A model generated the notes under the pieces. It made no database searches. It was not told where the DNA came from and worked only from the letters and a program-made list of their open reading frames with translations. Position numbers and translations under genes: made by a program. Below are positions 16,839 through 26,498 of a DNA stretch of 64,000 nucleotides, piece after piece; positions within the stretch are counted from its first letter, which is position 1; each line of letters begins with the position of its first letter. The stretch covers positions 1 to 64,000 of the forward strand of contig DNTA01000178.1 in the NCBI GenBank assembly GCA_003500135.1, written 5' to 3'. The stretch is from Cytophagales bacterium (lineage in GTDB: Bacteria; Bacteroidota; Bacteroidia; Cytophagales; Cyclobacteriaceae).

Positions 16839-17702
16839 TTATTGATGCAACGTTCCCGTATTGATCACAGGGCTCGTTTCTCTTTCACCACATAACACGA
16901 CCATCAAATTACTGACCATGGCTGCTTTTTTGTCTTCATCCAGATTAATGATCTCCTTTTGACCCAACATCTGCAATGCCTCCTCAACCATACCTACGGC
17001 GCCTTCTACAATTTTATATCGGGCCGCCACAATCGCTGCTGCCTGTTGTCTGCGCAACATTGCCTGAGCAATTTCAGGCGCGTAGGCCAGATAACCAATT
17101 CTGGCTTCGAGAACATCTATTCCGGCTATATTTAACCTTTCATCAATTTCTTTTTCCAGGGCTGTGTTGATCTCTTCCATTCCCGAACGAAGCGTAATGC
17201 GATCATTGTGATCGTCAAAGTTGTCATAAGGGTATGAACCAGCCATTTTTCTAACAGCAGCATCTGTCTGAACTTTCACAAACAGTTCATAGTCGTCTAC
17301 CTCAAAAGCCGCTTTATAGGTGTCTTTTACTTTCCATACCAAAATCACACTGATTAAAATGGGGTTTCCGATTTTATCATTGACTTTAACCCTTTCACTG
17401 TCAAAGTTGCGTGCGCGAAGGGAAATCTCTTTTTTGACATAAAAAGGATTTACCCAAAAGAACCCATTTTCACGAATTGTCCCTTTGTACGCCCCGAAAA
17501 GCACCAATACCTTAGAATGATTCGGGTCGACAATGGTAAAGCCGGGTAATAAGAATACCCACAATACTGACGTGAATATTCCGAGAATGATGAAAAGCGG
17601 AGTTTTCATCATGAACAAAAATATGGCTATTACAAGAATAATGAGCTCAACTAGCAACATTACGTAGCCACTTAACGGTTTAACATTTTTTTCCTGGTTC
17701 AT
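16839..17702 (-). CDS. SPFH/band 7 (stomatin-prohibitin-like) membrane protein
   Basis: The 287-residue protein has two N-terminal membrane helices (about 10-30 and 32-52), then an SPFH domain beginning GFTIVDPNHSKVLVLFGAY, and a C-terminal Ala/Arg/Glu-rich helix with LRRQQAAAIVAAR followed by a DEDKKAAMVSNLMVVLCG segment. SPFH proteins oligomerise at the membrane and influence proteases or lipid domains. No NfeD or FtsH partner gene is adjacent; instead it heads an operon with a DUF4177-like protein and an Arc-type repressor. An 11-base imperfect palindrome directly precedes the start. Confidence 0.85.
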   Translation of the reverse strand: MNQEKNVKPLSGYVMLLVELIILVIAIFLFMMKTPLFIILGIFTSVLWVFLLPGFTIVDPNHSKVLVLFGAYKGTIRENGFFWVNPFYVKKEISLRARNFDSERVKVNDKIGNPILISVILVWKVKDTYKAAFEVDDYELFVKVQTDAAVRKMAGSYPYDNFDDHNDRITLRSGMEEINTALEKEIDERLNIAGIDVLEARIGYLAYAPEIAQAMLRRQQAAAIVAARYKIVEGAVGMVEEALQMLGQKEIINLDEDKKAAMVSNLMVVLCGERETSPVINTGTLHQ

Positions 17703-17706
17703 AGTT

Positions 17707-17735
17707 CAATATGGTATTATTTTGATATCATATTG
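17707..17735. promoter_or_regulatory. imperfect palindrome just upstream of the SPFH operon
   Basis: Arms 17707-17717 (CAATATGGTAT) and 17725-17735 (ATATCATATTG) match in 10 of 11 positions with a seven-base spacer. The nearer arm lies five bases from the SPFH start codon, so it could overlap the leader or promoter. A repressor site for the RHH protein encoded at the end of the operon is a reasonable guess; a leader hairpin is the alternative. Confidence 0.45.
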
Positions 17736-18022
17736 AATAACGCATTCCCTTCAATTAGGGTTGCGGAAAAACACCTGAACATATCACTTCATAATGAGTG
17801 GGAAATCACTTTCTAATCATAAAATCATTTAAATATAGTTTTATGGCAGTTGGAAAAAAGTAATCGGATGGTGGAAGCAATGTTTGATGAAGTCGATATG
17901 ACGTCTTTCATACATGGAGAAATCGTAAAAAATCAATAAAATTTTTTCTTGTGGCCATGAATTTCTATAGGTCCCCTTCAAAGAATTATATTTTCCCCTA
18001 AAATGTATTCGTCCTTACTAAT
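17736..18022. other. gene-free spacer between the SPFH and feoB genes
   Basis: The spacer is AT-rich and without a convincing gene; a 24-codon open frame starting ATGGTGGAAGC near 17869 resembles nothing I know. No terminator hairpin for either flank stands out, and it presumably holds the SPFH promoter. Confidence 0.5.
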
Positions 18023-20140
18023 TCAGGATAAAACCTGGTATGCCAACAAGGCAGATACATATGCCAGAACAGACATGTACACCAGTTGTATCATTGGCCA
18101 CTTCCAGCTTTTGGTTTCACGCCAGGTAATCGCCAATGTACTCATACACTGCATGGCAAAAGCATAAAATAAAAGCAATGATATTGCAACGGGCAGAGTA
18201 TACTTACGCTCACCGGTTTTAGGGTCCTTTTCTGCTTTCATCCGGTTTTTTATCGTGGCTTCATCTTCCAGGTCTACAGATCCTATACTGTAAATTGTCG
18301 CCATGGTCCCTACAAAAACTTCCCTTGCAGCAAAGGAAGTAATAAGCGCAATGCCCATTTTCCAGTCATAACCAAGTGGTTCTATAACCGGCTCAATAGA
18401 TTTCCCCAATATTCCGGCATAAGAGTTTTCCAGCTTATACGCCTGAATTTTATCCTGTATTTCGTTATCGGAGAGTTCGCTAATGTCATAATTATCATTG
18501 ACATATTGCGCAGCTGCCTGCATTCTTTCTTCAGGGCCATACGAAGCCAGCGCCCACAAAATAATGGATATCGCCAAAATGACCTTACCGGCTTCAAAAG
18601 CGAAGGTTTTCGATTTTTCAACTATCGTAAGCCCTACATTTTTCCAGCGTGGAAACTTGTAAAGTGGCATTTCCATAATGAAATAACTCTTTTCACGAGT
18701 CTGTAGTATTTTATTGATCACCACGGCAGAAACAATGGCCATTAAGAATCCAAGCAGGTACATGCCCATCAACACAAGACCCTGCAAGTTTAAAAAGCCA
18801 AATACATAATGTTTCGGTACAACAAGCGCTATCAGGATGGTATATACCGGCAATCGCGCCGAGCAACTCATAAGCGGAATAACCAGTATGGTGCTGATCC
18901 TTTCCTTCCAGTTATCAATTGTTCGGGTAGACATTATAGCAGGTATGGCACATGCAACACCAGAAATCAGAGGCACCACACTTTTTCCGTTAAGGCCAAA
19001 CCTTCTCATGAATTTGTCCATGAGAAATACCACTCTGGCCATATATCCGGTTTCTTCCAACAAGGCTATAAAAGCAAATAAAATGGCAATCTGAGGTATA
19101 AAAATAAGTACTCCGGCAATTCCCGGTATGATGCCTTCTGTAAGCAGGTCAACCAGCTTGTTCGAAGGCAATCTGTCGTGCAAAAATGAGGCAAGTTCTG
19201 AAAATGACCAGTCGATGAAATCCATTGGAGTACTGGCCCATGAAAAAATAGCCTGGAAAATCAGAAAAAGGATAAACAGAAAAATCACGTAGCCGAATAT
19301 ACGATGGGTAAAAAGCTTGTCGAGTTTGCGTGTTAGGTTACGGCTCTCCTGTACGTTGTACTCAACCGCTTCTTCCAGTATTTTGTCAATATATTTATAG
19401 CGGTTGATCGTTTCTTTTGATTGATAAAATTCGTTTTGAAACAGATGTTCCTTTGCAGTCTTTTCTATCTCCAGGCGCTCAAGTGCCGGAATATGCTTTA
19501 GAAAGCGCCACTGTTGGGCATATAGATAAGCCCTGTAAGGATTTTCGATCTGATACTTTTCCTGAACCGCCTTAATCACCTCCGGGGAAAAGCTGGAAAT
19601 GTCGCAAACCGGTTGTTTGGAAACATCAAACCCTTCTGATAGCGCCTTCTTTAAAAGCTCGATACCTTCACCTGTTCTGCCATTTATGGAAATCACCGGA
19701 ACATCGAGATGTTTGGCGATTTGTATGGGCCTTACTTTTTGTCCCAAATTGGTGGAAACATCGAGCATATTGAGCGCCAATATAACGGGAATACCGAGAT
19801 CTTTGATCTGTGTAAACAGAAGAAGGTTTCTCTTAAGATTGGCTGCATCGGCCACGACTACTACCACATCTGGATAGTCTTCATTTAAGGTATCTATCAG
19901 CACATCAAATACAACGCGCTCATCTAATGATCGTGGATATAGCGAATAAGTACCGGGCAGATCAAGTACCCGCACCCTTCTTCCATCAGGAAGACGGGTA
20001 TAACCCGTTTTCTTATCTACCGTAACACCGGGAAAATTCCCCACCTTTTGATTAAGGCCTGTTAAATGATTAAAAACTGAAGATTTTCCGGAATTCGGAT
20101 TTCCGACCAGTGCAATCCTCTCAAACTTCTTCTCCGACAT
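18023..20140 (-). CDS. feoB: FeoB ferrous iron transporter
   Basis: The 705-residue protein has an N-terminal small-GTPase domain with G1 GNPNSGKS (13-20), G3 DLPG (60-63) and G4 NMLD (about 124-127). A helical GDI-like region follows, then about eight to ten membrane helices including two gate repeats (around FIPQIAILFAFIALLEETGYM and the later KTFAFEAGKVI region). It imports Fe2+ across the inner membrane. feoA ends two bases upstream, so they form one feoAB unit. Length is normal and no feoC is present. Confidence 0.95.
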   Translation of the reverse strand: MSEKKFERIALVGNPNSGKSSVFNHLTGLNQKVGNFPGVTVDKKTGYTRLPDGRRVRVLDLPGTYSLYPRSLDERVVFDVLIDTLNEDYPDVVVVVADAANLKRNLLLFTQIKDLGIPVILALNMLDVSTNLGQKVRPIQIAKHLDVPVISINGRTGEGIELLKKALSEGFDVSKQPVCDISSFSPEVIKAVQEKYQIENPYRAYLYAQQWRFLKHIPALERLEIEKTAKEHLFQNEFYQSKETINRYKYIDKILEEAVEYNVQESRNLTRKLDKLFTHRIFGYVIFLFILFLIFQAIFSWASTPMDFIDWSFSELASFLHDRLPSNKLVDLLTEGIIPGIAGVLIFIPQIAILFAFIALLEETGYMARVVFLMDKFMRRFGLNGKSVVPLISGVACAIPAIMSTRTIDNWKERISTILVIPLMSCSARLPVYTILIALVVPKHYVFGFLNLQGLVLMGMYLLGFLMAIVSAVVINKILQTREKSYFIMEMPLYKFPRWKNVGLTIVEKSKTFAFEAGKVILAISIILWALASYGPEERMQAAAQYVNDNYDISELSDNEIQDKIQAYKLENSYAGILGKSIEPVIEPLGYDWKMGIALITSFAAREVFVGTMATIYSIGSVDLEDEATIKNRMKAEKDPKTGERKYTLPVAISLLLFYAFAMQCMSTLAITWRETKSWKWPMIQLVYMSVLAYVSALLAYQVLS

Positions 20141-20142
20141 GT

Positions 20143-20364
20143 TTATTCTATTAAGATATTGGCCGCCTCCGATATTCGGAGCGATAGAGAGTAACCGGCT
20201 ACGTCAAATGAAATAGGATCGCCAAGCGGCGCCCGGAAATTCAATTTGATGGTTTCTCCGGGCAAACAGCCCATTTCCATCAGCTTTAGAGAGATGACAT
20301 TGTCCTGATACCCTTTTATAATACCTGCCTCTCCCGGTTTAAGGTCCGATGCACTCCTGCTCAT
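20143..20364 (-). CDS. feoA: FeoA-type SH3-like protein
   Basis: Starting at ATG 20364 the 73-residue protein reads MSRSASDLKPGEAGIIKGY, with the FeoA core LKLMEMGCLPGETIKLNFRAP and a C-terminal LRISEAANILIE. FeoA proteins bind and support FeoB. A longer frame to 20409 would add a hydrophobic, unconserved 15-residue leader and is not preferred. The gene lies two bases ahead of feoB. No clear Fur-box is seen by eye in the upstream region. Confidence 0.9.
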   Translation of the reverse strand: MSRSASDLKPGEAGIIKGYQDNVISLKLMEMGCLPGETIKLNFRAPLGDPISFDVAGYSLSLRISEAANILIE

Positions 20365-20675
20365 TCCATATTTATTTAGATTGATTATAAAGAAGCAAAA
20401 TAAATGCAAAAGCTAGTTAAATCAAAAGGTTAGGCCTCAATTTATTGGGCATGGGCAGGAAATGTAGTTTTGTATTATTATCGGTACCAGGTATAGGGTT
20501 AATATAAAACGAGTATGTTTGTTTAACATTATTAATGCAAAAGTTAAACAACTTAAGTCCTTTTTTCGACCATTCACTCCCAGAATTTGTTGTTTTACTC
20601 ATTTACTCTGTGCCAATTCAGCTCTTACATTGTTCATAGATCGAAAAGCGAACGTGAAAATAAAGTTTTATTATT
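20365..20675. other. divergent spacer between feoA and the fasciclin lipoprotein
   Basis: These 311 bases hold the promoters of feoAB (minus) and of the fasciclin gene (plus). It is AT-rich, with no gene, strong hairpin or exact TAnnTTTG element that I can defend. Confidence 0.4.
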
Positions 20676-22082
20676 ATGAAAGAAATGAAGAATTTAATCA
20701 AACTTAGAACAATTTTAAGTGCATTTATTTTATCTTTTGCACTATTATTTAGTTCGTGCGACAATGACTCCGATGATGATGACAATGGAACAAATGAAAC
20801 TGGCCAAAGCATCGCAGAAATTGCAATAGGTAATGATGATTTATCCACCTTAGTAGAGATTTTAAGTCTTCCGGAGCTTGCTGATATCTTGGCGGCAGCT
20901 TCAAACGATGACGCCAATCTGACTGTATTTGCACCTACAAATGCCGCTTTCGAGACAGTATTAACTGTTCTAGGAAAATCCAGTATAAGTGAAATTCCTG
21001 AAAGTGTGTTGTTGGATATTGTGGAATACCACATTGTGCCTTCTGTTGCGCTTTCAACAGATTTAGAAGCAACATCTTATGAAACACTTAATGGAGAATC
21101 AGTAATGGTATCCCTTGATAATGATGGTGTACAAGTAGATGGAAATAACGTTGTGATCGCTGATATTGAAGCTACTAATGGTGTTGTACACGTAATTGAC
21201 GGCGTATTATTGCCTTCCCTTTATGCATCAGCAGTGGGTACGATAGTGGAAGTTCCTTTGTTTAGCAAGGATTACACTATCCTTACTGAAGCACTTGTAA
21301 CTGCGGATCTTGTAAACACATTATTAGACACGAACGAAAGCTACACGGTATTCGCTCCGAACAATGCAGCATTTGAAGCTGCTGGAATTAACAGCCTGGA
21401 AGGATTAACTTCTGAGGATTTAACTCCAATTCTGCTCTATCATGTTGTGGATAGCGAATTTCCTTCTACACAATTACCTGCTAGAACGGTAACTACACTG
21501 GGTGGTGATTTCTTCCTGAGCTTTGTTGGTGACGACGTGTTTATCAATGGTAACACTCAAATTAACGCGGTGGACATTCAGAAAAGCAATGGTGTGATCC
21601 ATGCTATTGACAGGACTTTGGTTCCTCCTGCCAATACCATTGTAGAGATTGCACAAGACAGAGAAGATCTTTCTACTTTGGTGAGCGTACTAACCAGTCC
21701 TGACCAGGCGGCAGTACTTGAAGCACTGACCGGTGAAGGTACTTTCACACTTTTTGCACCAAATAACGATGCCTTTAACAACATAAGCTCTTTGATCGAT
21801 GGCGAAGATGGTGACGATTTAACTGCCGCTCAAATTACCGAGGTATTACAATACCACGTAACTCAAGGCAGAGTTTACAGCACGGATCTTACCAACGGCA
21901 TGATGCCTGCAATGCTGAACGGTGAAACCGTGACAGTAAATATTGGCGACAGTGTAACACTTACTGATCAGGATGGCGGTGCAGTAAACCCAGAACCTAC
22001 AGTAATTGAAGTAAACATAAATGGTACAAACGGAGTTATCCACATTATTGACGAAGTATTGATACCGGATTTAAATAACTAA
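20676..22082 (+). CDS. lipoprotein with three fasciclin (FAS1) domains
   Basis: The 468-residue protein has a lipoprotein signal with lipobox LFSSC (Cys28), an Asp-rich linker and three FAS1 domains (about 45-182, 185-325 and 327-467). Each carries the H1-like box (LTVFAPTNAAF, YTVFAPNNAAF, FTLFAPNNDAF) and an H2-like end (NGVVHVIDGVLLP, NGVIHAIDRTLVPP, NGVIHIIDEVLIPD). FAS1 domains mediate adhesion to cells or polymers, so this is probably a surface-exposed adhesin. The start is ATG 20676 or the ATG three codons later. It is monocistronic, ending in a clear terminator. Confidence 0.9.
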   Translation: MKEMKNLIKLRTILSAFILSFALLFSSCDNDSDDDDNGTNETGQSIAEIAIGNDDLSTLVEILSLPELADILAAASNDDANLTVFAPTNAAFETVLTVLGKSSISEIPESVLLDIVEYHIVPSVALSTDLEATSYETLNGESVMVSLDNDGVQVDGNNVVIADIEATNGVVHVIDGVLLPSLYASAVGTIVEVPLFSKDYTILTEALVTADLVNTLLDTNESYTVFAPNNAAFEAAGINSLEGLTSEDLTPILLYHVVDSEFPSTQLPARTVTTLGGDFFLSFVGDDVFINGNTQINAVDIQKSNGVIHAIDRTLVPPANTIVEIAQDREDLSTLVSVLTSPDQAAVLEALTGEGTFTLFAPNNDAFNNISSLIDGEDGDDLTAAQITEVLQYHVTQGRVYSTDLTNGMMPAMLNGETVTVNIGDSVTLTDQDGGAVNPEPTVIEVNINGTNGVIHIIDEVLIPDLNN

Positions 22083-22122
22083 GAACTGGCAATAGGTTGC
22101 TAGGTTGTTTTGTTGGGTAAGG

Positions 22123-22150
22123 AAGCCCCGGTTTTCACCGGGGCTTTCAA
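22123..22150 (+). terminator. terminator after the fasciclin gene
   Basis: A ten-base GC-rich stem (22123-22132 with 22137-22146), four-base loop and trailing T form a stable hairpin 40 bases after the stop. Confidence 0.8.
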
Positions 22151-22162
22151 AATTTAGATTGT

Positions 22163-22170
22163 TATATTTG
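22163..22170 (+). promoter_or_regulatory. candidate -7 element TATATTTG for the first sensor kinase pair
   Basis: TATATTTG is an exact TAnnTTTG match located between the preceding terminator and the kinase start at 22200, giving a leader of about 25 bases. No clear -33 TTTG is visible. Confidence 0.45.
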
Positions 22171-22199
22171 AATACTTTTCAATTTAAGGGATAGAAGCC

Positions 22200-23231
22200 A
22201 TGATTTTTAGCGTAAAATACCGGTATCTGTACATCCTTCTCCTATCTGCTTATTCATTTTTCAATATATTGTTTACTGAAGGCTACAGGCTATTCGGGCA
22301 CGCAATTCAGTGGTATTATCTTTTTTCTACTTTATTTATCCTGGTCGTTCTCATCTGGGAGTCGAATCATTTATTGGAGATCAACGTTGCCAAACTTCAG
22401 CGGAGAGTAGCGAATAAAATACACCCCTTATTGCTTCAGTTTTTCCTCAGTATCCCCTTCGTAATTGCGATCAGCGGCCTAAGCGCACTGACAATATTTA
22501 AGCTGATGCCCGACGATAACGTAAGCTTGTTTTTCAACTTTAAGCTTTCCTTAGGTTTTACATTTCGGGTCAACCTGTTTTTAAACAGTATTAATGCCAT
22601 TGCTTTTTTTATCAATAAATACAAAGAATCGCAGCTGGAAACTGAACAGCTCAAAAAGAAAACCCTTGAAGCCAGGTTTGAAGCTTTGAGAAACCAAATT
22701 AATCCGCATTTCCTATTTAATAGCCTTAATGTACTATCATTTTTAGTGTATAAAGATGCCGATACCTCATCAAAATTTATTGAGCAATTATCCAAGGCAT
22801 ACAGATACCTGCTTTTCCATCAGGATAAGAGGCTTGTATTATTAGAAGAAGAAATGAATTTTATTCATGCTTATTTGTTTTTAATTAAGATTCGCTTCGA
22901 AGAAAATCTGAAGGTGAAAATCAACATCCCAAAATCTTATTATCAATATTATATACCGCCTGCCACCCTACAGTTATTAATTGAAAATGCAATAAAGCAC
23001 AATATTGTAAGTCAAAGAAGGCCCTTGTCTATTGAGATCAAAGGACACAATATGAGGCTGGAAGTAATAAATAATTTACAAGAGAAAGAACTAAAAGAAC
23101 CCTCCACTTCAGTTGGATTAAAAAACATATCGCTCAGATATGAGTTTATGACCAATGAAAAGGTAGAAGTACATAAAAACGCACATACCTTCTCAGTCCA
23201 CATACCACTTATCCAACTTGCAGACAAATGA
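22200..23231 (+). CDS. LytS/YehU-type sensor histidine kinase
   Basis: The 343-residue protein has four membrane helices (about 5-145), a short coiled coil and a His_kinase domain with NQINPHFLFNSLN (phospho-acceptor His170), then a HATPase-type region with LLIENAIKHN. This family phosphorylates a LytTR response regulator. The regulator gene overlaps its 3' end by four bases (ATGA), showing translational coupling. The periplasmic part is minimal, so the signal is probably sensed within the membrane. The ligand is unknown. Confidence 0.9.
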   Translation: MIFSVKYRYLYILLLSAYSFFNILFTEGYRLFGHAIQWYYLFSTLFILVVLIWESNHLLEINVAKLQRRVANKIHPLLLQFFLSIPFVIAISGLSALTIFKLMPDDNVSLFFNFKLSLGFTFRVNLFLNSINAIAFFINKYKESQLETEQLKKKTLEARFEALRNQINPHFLFNSLNVLSFLVYKDADTSSKFIEQLSKAYRYLLFHQDKRLVLLEEEMNFIHAYLFLIKIRFEENLKVKINIPKSYYQYYIPPATLQLLIENAIKHNIVSQRRPLSIEIKGHNMRLEVINNLQEKELKEPSTSVGLKNISLRYEFMTNEKVEVHKNAHTFSVHIPLIQLADK

Positions 23232-23992
23232 AAGTACTTATTGTAGAAGATGAGGCGCTTGCCCGTGAGCGATTGTCCGAATTGATCGACCAATATGATG
23301 ATAAGATAGAAATTGCCGGTTCGTTCGATTCCATTGAGGACACTGTAAATTTCTTCAATGGTGATTCGGAAATAGACCTTGCTTTTTTCGATATTCAGTT
23401 ATCCGACGGTAACAGCTTCGAAATATTTCAAAAAGCCGGAATAGATCTACCAGTAATTTTCACTACTGCATTTGATGACTTTGCCATTCGCGCATTTAAA
23501 GTCAATAGCGTTGATTATTTGCTCAAGCCTATATCTTTTGAAGACCTGAGTTGTGCTATTGAAAAGTATAAAAAACAATCGATGAAAATTACGGGGCAGA
23601 TCGATGTAGAATCAATCAAGTCATTGATTGCTGTTCAAAGTCGTCAATACAAAAAGCGATTTCTGGTTAAATTTGGCGACCATCTTCAATACAAAAATGC
23701 AACTGAAGCAGGTATTTTTTATGCCGATGGTAAAATTGTGTATATTGTGACAAGGAAAATTGGCCGGAAATATATCATCGATCATACTTTAGATGAATTA
23801 GACAGCCATTTGCTCGACCCTGATTACTTTTTCAGAATAAACCGAAAAGCAATAATTAATATTGATACTATCGTTGATGTAAAATCCTATTTTAACAGTA
23901 GATTGAAGCTTACACTGGATACAACAAACCCTTTTGAACTCATTGTAAGCAGAGATAAAGTATCGGCATTTAAAAGATGGTTAAACCAGTAA
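23228..23992 (+). CDS. LytTR-family response regulator
   Basis: The 254-residue protein has an N-terminal receiver (EDE at 7-9, phospho-acceptor Asp55 in FFDIQLSDG, YLLKPI) and a C-terminal LytTR DNA-binding domain (FLVKFGDHLQY, then FFRINRKAIIN). It is the partner of the overlapping kinase gene. LytTR proteins bind paired direct repeats; no such site was identified here. A small envelope-protein gene starts 11 bases downstream and may belong to the same unit. Confidence 0.9.
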   Translation: MKVLIVEDEALARERLSELIDQYDDKIEIAGSFDSIEDTVNFFNGDSEIDLAFFDIQLSDGNSFEIFQKAGIDLPVIFTTAFDDFAIRAFKVNSVDYLLKPISFEDLSCAIEKYKKQSMKITGQIDVESIKSLIAVQSRQYKKRFLVKFGDHLQYKNATEAGIFYADGKIVYIVTRKIGRKYIIDHTLDELDSHLLDPDYFFRINRKAIINIDTIVDVKSYFNSRLKLTLDTTNPFELIVSRDKVSAFKRWLNQ

Positions 23993-24002
23993 TATATACC
24001 CG

Positions 24003-24404
24003 ATGAAAACTATCCTTACATTCTTTTTACTGTCTATTTTGTCCTTTACTATTTTGGCACAGGAACGAAAGCTTCCTGGAACTGAGGAAGAATTCAAAGC
24101 AGAAATCCTCAAACTTCGCCAGGATGTTGACGATATCCAGCACAATCTTGACAAAACCCGCCAGCGTTTTAAATTAGGGGTCGGGCTGGCAGCGCTTGGC
24201 TATACGGTTACCATAGCCGGCGGTTTAATGCTTGGTGGCGACAATGCCGATGCCGGTGAAGCGCTGCTTTATACCGGTGGCGCCATCGGTCTTACAGGCA
24301 CACTCTTGCTAGTAGACAGTTTCAAATTCCTTCGCGGGGCTTCGGGACTGGAAAGTTACCGGCGGCGGGATAATCAAAAGGCCCTGACTCGTCATTTTTA
24401 TTGA
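24003..24404 (+). CDS. small exported protein with coiled coil and glycine-rich hydrophobic region
   Basis: The 133-residue product has a cleavable signal peptide (ending near TILAQ), a charged helix (residues 25-55) and two Gly-rich hydrophobic stretches (about 60-82 and 88-110). The tail is basic. I recognise no family. It directly follows a LytS/LytTR pair and may be part of the response or the sensing. Confidence 0.6.
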   Translation: MKTILTFFLLSILSFTILAQERKLPGTEEEFKAEILKLRQDVDDIQHNLDKTRQRFKLGVGLAALGYTVTIAGGLMLGGDNADAGEALLYTGGAIGLTGTLLLVDSFKFLRGASGLESYRRRDNQKALTRHFY

Positions 24405-24419
24405 CCCGGAACAAAACAA

Positions 24420-25484
24420 TCATGATAAAAGCCTGATCCTGGTGAAAATATAATCCAGAAACTCTTCATTGATCGGCATTCTAAAAATATGTCCATCATC
24501 GATCAGTTCTGGTTCATATCCTTTTCTTTTCAGGTATTTATCGCTTACGTTCTTGTCGAACCAATGGATCAGTGAGATTTTTTCATGATCTATTTCAAGG
24601 CAGGTGATGCCGCGTTTTCCAATAGTACAACCGGAATTGAAAAGGCAGGGGATATGGAAAATCGAATTGTACAATTGCGTGGCATTAAGGGCATTAGGGT
24701 TCTTTTTAAAAATTTTCTTAAGCTCTTTCTTTTTGGATTTGATAAGCTTTTTGATCGATTTTTTGACATCTTCCTTTTCTTCTCGTGCAAAATCGCGACA
24801 CAACCGCTCAATTTGGTATTTCAACCTCTCGGGTTTCGACAGCGATTCAAAAAGTGGCCGGTGTGTATGACCGATTATGGCCATATGTTTTCGAAATGAA
24901 GCATGATGGTACACCTTTTTCTCAATTGCATACTGTTTACGACTGTCGTGCGCTACGGAATAGTTGGTGATACGCAATGGATTAGCCAAATATTTCAGCG
25001 TATAGCCAACAAGTTTATTGTGCTTTTGATATGTAGTTGAAGCCTGGTGCCCGTGGAACAAAAATATTTCTCCCGAGGGATGTTCCAATACCAAAGCCTC
25101 ATTGTAAGCCATAGGGTAGGTGTTTTGATCTTCAGTAACCAGGGTCAAATCATGATTGCCCAACAACTTCCAAATTCCTCCATTGGCCTGAAATTTTTTG
25201 AAAATATCGAATACATAAGACCATTTGCTCATAATTTTCTTCAGTGGAAAGCGCTGAAGCTCCTCGACATCCCCGTTTAAAATAAGGCCAAAATCATTGG
25301 GTAAATAATACTTTTGAAGCACATTTTCGAAAAGCGTGGCATTGCTTCGAAAATCGTCTTTTGAAGACCCATCTCCCATGTGCAGGTCACTGAAAACCAC
25401 GAATTTTGAATTTTTTTCAAATTTTACGCGTTCCGCCTCCTCAAAAAGTACGTCGAGTTGCTTATATACCTGCTTGATCTTCAT
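24420..25484 (-). CDS. calcineurin-like metallophosphoesterase (LpxH-like)
   Basis: The 354-residue protein carries all five metallophosphoesterase motifs: DLH (33-35), GD (71-72), GNHD (109-112), a later FHGHQAS and IIGHTHR. Two metal ions are expected. Its nearest described relatives are LpxH-type UDP-2,3-diacylglucosamine pyrophosphatases, but the protein is longer (about 240 for LpxH), with a Lys-rich insertion around residues 225-260. The substrate is therefore uncertain. It converges on the preceding gene with a 15-base gap. Confidence 0.8.
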   Translation of the reverse strand: MKIKQVYKQLDVLFEEAERVKFEKNSKFVVFSDLHMGDGSSKDDFRSNATLFENVLQKYYLPNDFGLILNGDVEELQRFPLKKIMSKWSYVFDIFKKFQANGGIWKLLGNHDLTLVTEDQNTYPMAYNEALVLEHPSGEIFLFHGHQASTTYQKHNKLVGYTLKYLANPLRITNYSVAHDSRKQYAIEKKVYHHASFRKHMAIIGHTHRPLFESLSKPERLKYQIERLCRDFAREEKEDVKKSIKKLIKSKKKELKKIFKKNPNALNATQLYNSIFHIPCLFNSGCTIGKRGITCLEIDHEKISLIHWFDKNVSDKYLKRKGYEPELIDDGHIFRMPINEEFLDYIFTRIRLLS

Positions 25485-25631
25485 AACTGAACGCGCGAAA
25501 TATGCATCATTTTAAATAAATACATTTTGAGCGGCCTATTAAGCTATTGTTAAAAAATTGTGATGCATACATAATTGGGCCCGTTACTTTGTTCAATTTA
25601 GGTTTTTTTAACTATTTCGAAAAAAATAATC

Positions 25632-26498
25632 ATGGCCTGGACCAATTATCATAATCATTGCCATTACTGCGACGGTAAGTTTTCTGTGGAAGATCACGTA
25701 ATAAGTGCGATTGAAAAAAACCTGATAGCGCTTGGAATGTCAAGTCATTGCCCTGTCGATTTTGAAAACGGCTGGAGTATGGCAAAAAAAGACATCCCTG
25801 GCTATTTTGAAGAGATCAGGTCTGCTAAAAATAAATATCACGAACAGATTGAAATTTATACCAGTCTTGAAATTGACTTTATCCCGGATATTGTTAGCCC
25901 TTCCGACCTATTTATTACTGAATTGAAATTGGATTATACCATTGGATCCATTCATTTTGTCGAAGCTTTTGAGGATGGCAAGCCCTGGGAAATAGATGGA
26001 AGTACTGCACTATTTGAGAGGGGCTTGGCAGAAATCCATCAAAATGATATTAAAAAGGTAGTACAGAAATATTTCAATTTAACGCGTCAAATGATTCGCG
26101 ATACCAGACCTGATATCATTGGCCATATTGACAAGATCAAAATGCATAACAGGAAGAAACCATTTTTTTCTGAAAACGAACGTTGGTACCGGAATGAAGT
26201 GGAAGAAACGCTAAAAACCCTGGCGGTCACCGGTGGGATAATGGAAGTAAATACGAGAGGTTTATACAAAAAATATTCTGATACCCCCTATCCATCTCCC
26301 TGGGTCATATCCAGGGCATATGAAATGGATATACCCGTATGTATCAATTCCGATGCCCATACACCAGATGAAATTACCCTGGCGTTTGAATATGCTGCTT
26401 CACTTCTTAAAGAAGCCGGTTATCACACAATTCAGGTTTTGTTAAAAGACAAATGGCAATCTTTACCTTTTGATAATCAAGGCGTTATTATAAGTTGA
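25632..26498 (+). CDS. PHP-domain histidinol-phosphatase (HisJ-type)
   Basis: The 288-residue protein begins with the PHP metal motif NYHNHCHYCDG and has SSHCP, a Glu in the central SLEIDFIPD, GHIDKIKMH and the terminal INSDAHTPDE. These are the trinuclear metal ligands of HisJ/HisK histidinol-phosphate phosphatases. Length matches the family. It stands alone rather than in a his operon. Its last 11 bases overlap the convergent exonuclease gene. Confidence 0.85.
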   Translation: MAWTNYHNHCHYCDGKFSVEDHVISAIEKNLIALGMSSHCPVDFENGWSMAKKDIPGYFEEIRSAKNKYHEQIEIYTSLEIDFIPDIVSPSDLFITELKLDYTIGSIHFVEAFEDGKPWEIDGSTALFERGLAEIHQNDIKKVVQKYFNLTRQMIRDTRPDIIGHIDKIKMHNRKKPFFSENERWYRNEVEETLKTLAVTGGIMEVNTRGLYKKYSDTPYPSPWVISRAYEMDIPVCINSDAHTPDEITLAFEYAASLLKEAGYHTIQVLLKDKWQSLPFDNQGVIIS

